A DNA stretch of 21,813 bases, taken from the NCBI GenBank assembly GCA_040387515.1, contig JAZKDP010000038.1, forward strand, positions 1 to 21,813. Reading direction: 5' to 3'. The notes under the pieces were generated by a model. The model did no database searches and had not been told where the DNA came from. It was given only the letters and a program-made list of their open reading frames with translations. The DNA comes from Methylotenera_A sp040387515 (GTDB lineage: Bacteria; Pseudomonadota; Gammaproteobacteria; Burkholderiales; Methylophilaceae). Made by a program: the position numbers and the translations under genes. This document shows positions 1 to 5,668 of the stretch, one piece after another (positions within the stretch are counted from its first letter, which is position 1; each line of letters opens with the position of its first letter).

Positions 1-622
1 GCGAACCATCACCACCGATAGCGCCAGAATCGGCTTTTACCGCACGAAACTTTAAGCCTAAACGCGTAAAAACGTTGCTATAGGCTTGATGCATTTCTGC
101 ATAAGTTTTAGTTAACGATTCAAAATTGGTATGAAATGAATACGCATCTTTCATCATAAATTCTCTGGCGCGCATCACACCAAAACGTGGGCGGATTTCA
201 TCACGGAATTTAGTTTGAATTTGGTAAAAGTTAATTGGTAATTGCTTGTAGCTGCTAATTTCGCGGCGCGCAATATCGGTAATCACTTCCTCATGCGTGG
301 GCCCAAAACAAAAGTCGCGATCATGGCGATCCTTAATTTTCAGCATTTGTGGCCCAAAAACTGCCCAGCGACCTGTTTCATCCCACAACTCTTTTGGCTG
401 CACTGCCGGCATTAATAACTCTAGCGCGCCTGCTTTGTTCATTTCATCGCGCACAATATTTTCCACTTTGCGCAATACGCGCAAACCTAACGGCATCCAG
501 CTATATAAGCCGCTACCCAGCTTTTTAATTAAGCCGGCCCGCACCATTAATTTGTGCGAGATTAACTCAGCATCTGCTGGAGCTTCTTTTTGAGTAGCAA
601 TGAAAAATTGGGATGCGCGCAT
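1..622 (-). CDS. proS: Prolyl-tRNA synthetase, N-terminal part (partial at left edge)
   Basis: ProS charges tRNA-Pro with proline in the cytoplasm. The visible 207 residues begin MRASQFFIATQKEAPADAE and include the class II motif-2 region (FRDEIRPRFGVMRAREFMMKDAYSFH), closely matching the start of the bacterial long-form ProS as I know it from E. coli. The gene is cut by the left edge, so the editing (INS) domain end and anticodon-binding domain are outside the window. ATG at 622 is chosen because it gives the conserved family N-terminus; no good Shine-Dalgarno precedes it. It is preceded by the exported protein gene ending at 706 on the same strand, with an 83-base gap that holds its own candidate promoter and a dyad. 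Confidence 0.96.
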   Translation of the reverse strand, partial: MRASQFFIATQKEAPADAELISHKLMVRAGLIKKLGSGLYSWMPLGLRVLRKVENIVRDEMNKAGALELLMPAVQPKELWDETGRWAVFGPQMLKIKDRHDRDFCFGPTHEEVITDIARREISSYKQLPINFYQIQTKFRDEIRPRFGVMRAREFMMKDAYSFHTNFESLTKTYAEMHQAYSNVFTRLGLKFRAVKADSGAIGGDGS

Positions 623-653
623 GGGAATGGTGTGGAATAAAAATTGAAACCGA

Positions 654-682
654 ATTTTAACGGTAAACGCAGATTAAGTCAG
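654..682 (-). promoter_or_regulatory. Candidate sigma-70 promoter for proS
   Basis: Read on the minus strand, CTGACT (677-682) and TAAAAT (654-659) are separated by 17 bases, matching 4/6 and 5/6 of the consensus hexamers. The predicted start would lie about 25 bases before the proS ATG. Pattern match only. Confidence 0.4.
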
Positions 683-692
683 CAGTGACTTA
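675..692. repeat. Perfect inverted repeat TAAGTCA-GCAG-TGACTTA
   Basis: Two 7-base arms with a 4-base loop sit in the 83-base gap between the exported protein gene and proS. There is no T-run on the minus side, so it does not look like a terminator; it overlaps the candidate proS -35 hexamer and could be an operator or a leader hairpin. Confidence 0.6.
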
Positions 693-705
693 TGTTTTGG
701 ATGAT

Positions 706-1392
706 TTATCTGGCCGGGGTGCTTGTTTTAGATGCACGCGGCTGTCCAATCGGCGAATCTGTTGGCCGGTATCCTGATTTCCAAATAGCAAATGGCACAA
801 TGGTTGCTGGCGCACCATTATCGTAAAACCAGCTATCCACCGCGAATCGTTCACCCGTCTTAACATCATGCATCACCGCAGTTGTATGCGGCCAGCCAGT
901 AAAAAAGAAATTACGCGTACGCGTATCTTCCACTACATGCCATTTAATCAAACCCATTTGCTGCATTAATCGCATATAAGTTGTGGTATTGATTGCTTCA
1001 TCATTGCAGTCAAGCTGGCCAGTAAGATTGCCCGTATAAAAAGTACCCGCAATATCGTTAGAAGTACTGACTTTTGCACCAACAATCTCTTCTAACAAAC
1101 CGATTGCTTGAGCAATTTTTTCGCGCTCTTGCGTTGCATTCAGCCGCCCATTTGATACAAACAAACGCTCTACTTTTTGCCAGTCTTCAGTAGTTAATGC
1201 GACATGCTTCACTTCTGCGCAGCCACCGCCAAAACAAACTTCAAAAGCTTCAAGACTGGGTATTTGATGAAAAATACGCGACATATCCGACAAAGCCGCT
1301 TGTGCATTACACGCTGTTATTGCCAGCATTATTGCGATGGATAATTGATATGCGAATGCTTTAAATGATAATAGCGGCGTTCGGCAATTCAT
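706..1392 (-). CDS. Conserved exported protein of unknown function, possible transglutaminase-like fold
   Basis: A 228-residue protein with an N-terminal signal sequence (hydrophobic stretch about residues 12-32). Cleavage could be type I after AQA, or lipoprotein-type at I-T-A-C (Cys28); both fit. The mature part has a Cys pair in EVCFGGGCAEVK (53, 58), then GQLDCNDEA (Cys129), WPHTTAVM (His169) and FAVDSWFYDNG (Asp186). This order and spacing resemble a Cys-His-Asp transglutaminase/papain-like triad, which is inference. I recognise the pattern as a widespread unnamed family but cannot give a function. ATG at 1392 is preferred over upstream in-frame starts because it directly precedes the signal peptide; it overlaps the end of the upstream TPM gene by 32 bases, implying co-translation. 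Last gene of the lemA-TPM cluster. Confidence 0.8.
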   Translation of the reverse strand: MNCRTPLLSFKAFAYQLSIAIMLAITACNAQAALSDMSRIFHQIPSLEAFEVCFGGGCAEVKHVALTTEDWQKVERLFVSNGRLNATQEREKIAQAIGLLEEIVGAKVSTSNDIAGTFYTGNLTGQLDCNDEAINTTTYMRLMQQMGLIKWHVVEDTRTRNFFFTGWPHTTAVMHDVKTGERFAVDSWFYDNGAPATIVPFAIWKSGYRPTDSPIGQPRASKTSTPAR

Positions 1393-1882
1393 TTTTGTTC
1401 TCACTATCAGCTGGGTAATATTGATGCAATAACGCACCAATCTGCTGAATACCATCCAGCACACCTGCTTCAAATTCGCCACGCCTGAATTGCAACTCCA
1501 TTGCGTGGCAAATTGCTTCCCATCCATCATTACCCACATGCTGATGAATACCACGATCCGTCACAATTTCCACATCGCGGTCTGCCAGCAAAAGGTAAAT
1601 TAGCACGCCATTATTGTGTTCGGTATCCCAAATACTCAAGTGGCTAAATAACTCAACTGCACGTTTTCTTGGCATTTTTTTCGTAATAATTTCCAGTGGA
1701 TGCAAACCAGCTTCCACCACAAAACGTATCTCACCTGTATGCGTTAACTCGCTGGCTTTAATCGACTGTTCGATACGACGTAAGGCAGCTGCGGAAAAGT
1801 GTCTGTGTACTTGCCATTTTGACGATAGTGCGCCACTGACAACATGCGAAAAAAAGCGCGCAATCGGATGTCTGCGTTTCAT
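1361..1882 (-). CDS. Short TPM-domain protein without membrane anchor
   Basis: A 173-residue protein consisting essentially of one TPM (YgcG/Psb32-type) domain. Core TPM features are visible: NNGVLIYLLLADRDVEIVTDRGI at about residues 90-112, followed by W..I...M and a F..G.F..G...I..IG..L..YYP end. There is no signal peptide and no clear transmembrane segment, and the N-terminus is basic (MKRRHPIARFF), so it is probably cytoplasmic or peripheral. ATG at 1882 has a GGAG 11 bases upstream. It lies 36 bases after the secreted TPM gene and overlaps the next gene by 32 bases. The family role is unsettled; plant Psb32/TLP18.3 members have been linked to photosystem II repair and phosphatase activity. 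Confidence 0.85.
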   Translation of the reverse strand: MKRRHPIARFFSHVVSGALSSKWQVHRHFSAAALRRIEQSIKASELTHTGEIRFVVEAGLHPLEIITKKMPRKRAVELFSHLSIWDTEHNNGVLIYLLLADRDVEIVTDRGIHQHVGNDGWEAICHAMELQFRRGEFEAGVLDGIQQIGALLHQYYPADSENKNELPNAAIII

Positions 1883-1918
1883 TTATTAAAAATCTCCGCC
1901 ATTGCCAATCGTTTCAGT

Positions 1919-2803
1919 TTACCAGTCACCAGAAGCTCCGCCACCGCCAAAACCGCCACCACCACCGCCCCAACTGCTTGAGCCGCCACCAAAACCGCCG
2001 CCGCCCATTCCACCACCCATGGGCATACCACCTAAACTGCGACCACCCATCATCATGGTAAAAAAGAAAGCAACAATAGCGAGAATTACCGCGCCGCCTA
2101 ATGCAATACCCAGCAACCAAACAGCGCCGCCAACTAAGCCGCCATTTAACGCGCTACCACCGAATGTACCAAATATGCTGCGCAAAAATAAGCCTGAAAC
2201 TAAGCCGCCAAATAATAAAATTGGCAATAAATTTTCTAAGCTATTACCGCTATTGGCAGCCCTAACTGGTGCGGGCAAAGGTTCGCCATTCACTAAACCA
2301 ATTAACGTATCCACTCCCGCATCCAAGCCACCAAAATAATCGCCCTGCTTAAACCTAGGTGAAATAACTTCACTAATCACACGCTTGGCAGTTAAATCAG
2401 GAATCGCGCCTTCTAAGCCGTAGCCGACTTCAATGCGTAACTTTCGATCATCTTTCGCTACCAAAACCAATAGGCCGTCATCGACTTTTTCGCGGCCGAC
2501 TTTCCATTTATCTACAACACGGATTGCATATTGCGCAATATCTTCCGGCTGCGTACTTGGCACAATCAGCACGGCTATTTGACTGCCTTTTTGTTGCTCA
2601 AAAGCTGCTAATTTGGCCTCTAGTTGTCCTTGCTGTTCTACCGATAAGGTTTGGGTTAAATCAGTTACGCGCGATTTAAGTTCTGGGATAGCGACAAGTT
2701 CTGCACGCGCCATGCCAGATGCCAATAGAAGCATCACGCACAGCGCATACAAACTCGCTTTTAGCTTGAAAAATACTTTTTCAGTGAACAATTGAATCAG
2801 CAA
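1919..2803 (-). CDS. Secreted/membrane TPM-domain protein (YgcG family) with Gly-rich tail
   Basis: A 294-residue protein with a signal peptide ending near ASGMARA, an extracytoplasmic TPM domain (about residues 40-170, with VGREKVDDGLLVLVAKDDRKLRIEVGYGLEG and a F..GDYF.G...G segment), a membrane segment around VWLLGIALGGAVILAIVAFFF, and a very Gly/Ser-rich C-tail ending SGDW, the usual architecture of YgcG-type proteins. The start is uncertain: position 2803 is TTG without a Shine-Dalgarno, and another TTG at 2791 is equally possible; neither changes the mature protein. It follows lemA by 42 bases, across a hairpin with a U-run. LemA and YgcG-type proteins are commonly encoded together; the biochemical function is not firmly known. 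Confidence 0.9.
   Translation of the reverse strand: MLIQLFTEKVFFKLKASLYALCVMLLLASGMARAELVAIPELKSRVTDLTQTLSVEQQGQLEAKLAAFEQQKGSQIAVLIVPSTQPEDIAQYAIRVVDKWKVGREKVDDGLLVLVAKDDRKLRIEVGYGLEGAIPDLTAKRVISEVISPRFKQGDYFGGLDAGVDTLIGLVNGEPLPAPVRAANSGNSLENLLPILLFGGLVSGLFLRSIFGTFGGSALNGGLVGGAVWLLGIALGGAVILAIVAFFFTMMMGGRSLGGMPMGGGMGGGGFGGGSSSWGGGGGGFGGGGASGDW
1930..2025 (-). repeat. Low-complexity Gly/Ser-coding tract
   Basis: The last 30-odd codons of the YgcG-type gene are almost all GGN and AGC/TCN, giving irregular GGG, SSS and GGF repeats. The opposite strand reads as a long open proline-rich frame, which is a by-product of this composition and not a gene. Confidence 0.75.
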
Positions 2804-2815
2804 AATGATTGAATT

Positions 2816-2847
2816 AAAAAACAGGTTAACTTAGTGAGACTTAACCT
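2816..2847 (-). terminator. Hairpin plus U-run between lemA and the TPM gene (attenuator candidate)
   Basis: On the minus strand, AGGTTAA and TTAACCT (2841-2847 and 2823-2829) flank an 11-base loop, followed by G and six T (2816-2821). The first arm overlaps the lemA stop codon. The stem is AU-rich, so it is probably a weak or partial terminator that would lower expression of the downstream genes relative to lemA. Confidence 0.55.
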
Positions 2848-3457
2848 ATTCTTTATTACCAAAATCCACTTTAGGTGGCGCTGAAATCGCTTTTTCATTT
2901 TCCACCGTAAATGAAGGCTTAGCTTTGTAGCCAAACATCATCGCAGTTAAATTATTAGGAAAGCTACGTACGGCAACGTTGTAATCTTTAATGGTAGTAA
3001 TGTAGCGATTACGTGCCACTGCGACACGATTTTCTGTACCTTCCAGCTGCGCTTGCAAATCTCTAAAGCCTTGGTCTGCTTTCAAATTTGGATAATTTTC
3101 AGCCACTGCCATCAAGCGTGATAATGCCGAAGTTAATTGCCCTTGTGCTGCCTGAAATTTAGCAAATGCCTCTGGATCATTCAGCAACTCTGGTGTGACT
3201 TGCATGCTGCCGACTTTTGAGCGCGCATTCGCTACGTCAGTTAATACTTCTTGTTCATGCGCTGCATAACCTTTAACGGTTTCAACCAAGTTGGGTACTA
3301 AATCTGCACGACGTTGATATTGGTTTAACACTTCTGCCCAGCTGGCTTTTGCTTCTTCATCTAAACTTTGAAAAGCGTTATAGCCGCAGCCAGACAAACT
3401 TAACATGCTGATTAATACAAACGTCAGCGGTAAAAATTTCTGCCAAAAAGTACGCAT
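2846..3457 (-). CDS. lemA: LemA family lipoprotein
   Basis: A 203-residue protein with a lipoprotein signal: hydrophobic segment and lipobox L-S-G-C with Cys24. The mature part is the alpha-helical LemA domain: YNAFQSLDEEAKASWAEVLNQYQRRADLVPNLVETVKGYAAHE is the family hallmark (conserved V-x-N-x-Y-x-R-R-x-D-L-x-P-N-L), followed by the usual LMAVAENYPNLKAD and ENRVAVARNRYI segments. Length is normal for the family. ATG at 3457 has a strong TAAGGAG at good spacing. It is the first gene of the LemA/TPM cluster and lies 57 bases after the UDG-like gene on the same strand, with no terminator seen between them. The molecular function of LemA proteins is not established. Confidence 0.94.
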   Translation of the reverse strand: MRTFWQKFLPLTFVLISMLSLSGCGYNAFQSLDEEAKASWAEVLNQYQRRADLVPNLVETVKGYAAHEQEVLTDVANARSKVGSMQVTPELLNDPEAFAKFQAAQGQLTSALSRLMAVAENYPNLKADQGFRDLQAQLEGTENRVAVARNRYITTIKDYNVAVRSFPNNLTAMMFGYKAKPSFTVENEKAISAPPKVDFGNKE

Positions 3458-3514
3458 TTTTAACTCCTTAATAGTGTCATTACAATTGTTTTAATTGGGC
3501 TAAATACTGCCATT

Positions 3515-4096
3515 TCAAGCATTCAAAACGCTTAACGCCATACATAAATCATCCCATGTTTTCGCTTTATTGGGCAAGTTCTGCAATAGTTCATCAGGGT
3601 GATAAGTGACTATCGCTTGCATACCATTCACTAGATGCATTTTGCCACGTAAATTCTCAATAGATTGTGTACTACTTAACAGTTGTTGCGCAGCAATTTC
3701 TCCCATCGCAACAACTACGCTAGCGCCAGATTCTGCAATATCTTGAGCCAATTGCTTTGTATGTGCAGTTTGCGCGGGTTTGATTTTTAGCGCACGTAAA
3801 ATATTGTTAAACAAATCCGCAGACTGCCCTGTTAAAACAGCTGGTAATACAAATATCCACTTCTTATCTTCCGAAAATACTAAAACGGTGGTAATTGCCA
3901 CTGTATTCTCAATCAAGCTATGCACGATTGGCTCAACTTCCGCCAATTTACTTTCGGTATCTGGAATTAAAGCTGGCTGTGAAGAGTCAGCAACGGTCGT
4001 TGCTGGCAGCGGGACACGTAACTTCCAAATAGGCAATAGCTCCAGTTCGCGCAGTACCTCTTCACGTGTAAATTTATAAGTATCTTCAAGTGCCAT
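3515..4096 (-). CDS. Uracil-DNA glycosylase family 4-like protein, probably catalytically inactive
   Basis: A 193-residue protein whose C-terminal half matches the end of family-4/5 uracil-DNA glycosylases: VVVAMGEIAAQQLL (about 127-140), LRGKMH (149-154) and TYHPDELLQN (164-173) followed by K.KTWDDLCMAL. The N-terminal catalytic motif GEAPG is not present; the aligned stretch is roughly VLVFSEDKKWIFVLPAV (71-87). The four Fe-S cysteines are also missing: the only Cys is residue 185. It is therefore best called a UDG-derived pseudoenzyme of unknown role. The start is ATG at 4096, whose A is shared with the TGA stop of rimI (TGATG); the TTG one codon upstream is not needed. Last gene of the yoaA-arfB-tsaB-rimI operon, the position where many betaproteobacteria carry a normal UDG. 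Confidence 0.78.
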   Translation of the reverse strand: MALEDTYKFTREEVLRELELLPIWKLRVPLPATTVADSSQPALIPDTESKLAEVEPIVHSLIENTVAITTVLVFSEDKKWIFVLPAVLTGQSADLFNNILRALKIKPAQTAHTKQLAQDIAESGASVVVAMGEIAAQQLLSSTQSIENLRGKMHLVNGMQAIVTYHPDELLQNLPNKAKTWDDLCMALSVLNA

Positions 4097-4557
4097 CAAA
4101 GCGCCAATCCCATCAATACCGCATCTTCACGGCCATCATGTGCAGGATAATAGTTACGGCGCACCGCCATTTCGCAAAAGCCCATGTTTTCGTACAACGC
4201 AATTGCCGAAATATTACTAGGGCGCACCTCTAAAAACATATTGGCGGCCTTGTGGTTTTTAGCGATCTGTAACATATGTTCCAATAAATATCTGCCCAAA
4301 CCTTGTTTTTGCTGATCTTTGGCAATGCTCAAGTTAAGCAAATGTGCTTCGTCCAGCACCATCATTAATAATGCGTAACCAATCATTTTTTGATTTGCCT
4401 CTAAAACCCAAGCGCTGTAGCCGGAATTGAGTGAGTCGCTGAAATTACCGCGCGTCCATGGATGCGAATAAATCGTTGGCTCAATCGCCATTACCGTATC
4501 CAAATCATCCATTTGCATAGGCCGTAATTGATATGCCTGCTTTAAAACAGCACTCAT
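4096..4557 (-). CDS. rimI: Ribosomal protein S18 alanine N-acetyltransferase
   Basis: A 153-residue GNAT acetyltransferase of the RimI type, which acetylates the N-terminal alanine of ribosomal protein S18. Visible GNAT features are HLLNLSIAKDQQKQGLGRYLL (acetyl-CoA pyrophosphate loop QKQGLG, residues 84-88 region), FLEVRPSNISAIALYENMGF with conserved Glu110 and Tyr122, and the RimI-type RRNYYP. The N-terminus has the family YSHPWTRGNF motif. ATG at 4557 overlaps the tsaB TGA by 4 bases (ATGA). Its position directly after tsaB is the common bacterial arrangement. Confidence 0.95.
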   Translation of the reverse strand: MSAVLKQAYQLRPMQMDDLDTVMAIEPTIYSHPWTRGNFSDSLNSGYSAWVLEANQKMIGYALLMMVLDEAHLLNLSIAKDQQKQGLGRYLLEHMLQIAKNHKAANMFLEVRPSNISAIALYENMGFCEMAVRRNYYPAHDGREDAVLMGLAL

Positions 4558-5255
4558 AGCCGCAAACCTTGCTCACGTTCAGCGGTAGTTAATGCCACGC
4601 GATTACGAATATAAATAGGCATTGCTTCCATTGCTGGTTTCGCCTGCCCTGCCGCAAAAACGGGCTGCGCTAAATGCAAAATCGCTTCGGCAGTCGGCGT
4701 AATACTTTGTAAAGTATTTGGCAACTCTTGGCTTAAATTGTTGGCATAAAGCTGCGTTAACACTTCGCCATAAGCCGCCCAACCGCTACCTGCGCCAAAC
4801 CAATTTTCACCTTCTAATATTGGCGCATCTTGCGGCTTGCACACTTTGGTTTCGCTTACTTCAATCCAAGTGCTATTTTCCTTAACTAAAGCCGCGTGAT
4901 AAATCTCGCCCATACGTGCATCCAAACAGACGATCACTTTATCTTGCCCGCTTGCCTCAGCCACAGCGATTAATGTATTAATGCCAACAATCGGCAAATT
5001 GGCGCCAAAACCCAAACCTTGCGCTACGCCACTTGCAATGCGCACACCCGTAAACGCGCCTGGCCCTGCGCCAAAAGCAATGCCATCTAAATCTTTTAAC
5101 TGTACGTTAGCAGAATCCAATAAAACTTGAATTTGCGGCAACACCAATTGCGATGACGCTGAGCCAGCCGATTGATAATGCGTAAACGTATTTTCGCCAA
5201 GCTTTAATGCCAGCGATAAAAATTCGGTAGAGGTGTCGAGTGCCAGTAAATTCAT
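4554..5255 (-). CDS. tsaB: tRNA threonylcarbamoyladenosine biosynthesis protein TsaB
   Basis: A 233-residue ASKHA-fold protein that pairs with TsaD and TsaE to make t6A37 in ANN-decoding tRNAs. It begins with MNLLALDTSTEFLSLAL, the family's degenerate phosphate-1 loop, and carries the signature FGAGPGAFTGVRIASGVAQGL at about residues 61-81 and CLDARMGEIYHA in the middle. Length is typical. It follows arfB by 14 bases and overlaps rimI by 4. In E. coli tsaB (yeaZ) is also close to yoaA, so the neighbourhood is conserved across beta- and gammaproteobacteria. Confidence 0.96.
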   Translation of the reverse strand: MNLLALDTSTEFLSLALKLGENTFTHYQSAGSASSQLVLPQIQVLLDSANVQLKDLDGIAFGAGPGAFTGVRIASGVAQGLGFGANLPIVGINTLIAVAEASGQDKVIVCLDARMGEIYHAALVKENSTWIEVSETKVCKPQDAPILEGENWFGAGSGWAAYGEVLTQLYANNLSQELPNTLQSITPTAEAILHLAQPVFAAGQAKPAMEAMPIYIRNRVALTTAEREQGLRL

Positions 5256-5269
5256 GCTAAAGAAATCAG

Positions 5270-5668
5270 TTAATCAGCCGCTATTTTACCGCGCAATTGC
5301 TTCACTTGCCCACGCTGAGTTTTACTTTCTAACCTGCGCTGTTTAGAACCATAACTAGGGCGCGTGGCGTATCGCGTTGGTTGTACTTGGTTTGCCGCAT
5401 TCACAATCTCATGCAAACGTTTAATCGCATCTTTCTTATTGGCCTCTTGCGTACGAAATTGCTGCGCCTTTAATATCAGCACACCTTCATCCGTAATGCG
5501 ATTATCGTTGCTATAGATTAACTTTTCCTTCAGCCAATCACTCAAATTACTGGCAACAATATCAAACCGCAAATGAATCGCGCTAGAAACCTTATTCACA
5601 TTCTGCCCGCCTGTGCCTTGCGCACGGATGGCAGTGAGTTCGTATTCGGTTTCTGGTATTTCTATCAT
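5270..5668 (-). CDS. arfB: Alternative ribosome-rescue factor B (peptidyl-tRNA hydrolase)
   Basis: A 132-residue protein with the GGQ catalytic motif at residues 20-22 in RAQGTGGQNVNKVSSAIHLRFD, the class I release-factor signature, and a long basic C-terminal tail (RPSYGSKQRRLESKTQRGQ) that in ArfB/YaeJ enters the empty mRNA channel of stalled ribosomes. It lacks the codon-recognition domains of RF1/RF2. Its length is close to E. coli YaeJ. ATG at 5668 overlaps the TGA of the helicase gene by 4 bases, so translation is probably coupled. Confidence 0.94.
   Translation of the reverse strand: MIEIPETEYELTAIRAQGTGGQNVNKVSSAIHLRFDIVASNLSDWLKEKLIYSNDNRITDEGVLILKAQQFRTQEANKKDAIKRLHEIVNAANQVQPTRYATRPSYGSKQRRLESKTQRGQVKQLRGKIAAD

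Noticed and set aside
297..593. 98-codon plus-strand frame at the left edge
   Set aside because: Antisense to proS, whose N-terminal protein sequence is unmistakable.
1902..2339. Long proline-rich open frame on the plus strand
   Set aside because: It is the antisense of the glycine-rich TPM tail (GGN codons read as CCN); no ribosome site or independent support.
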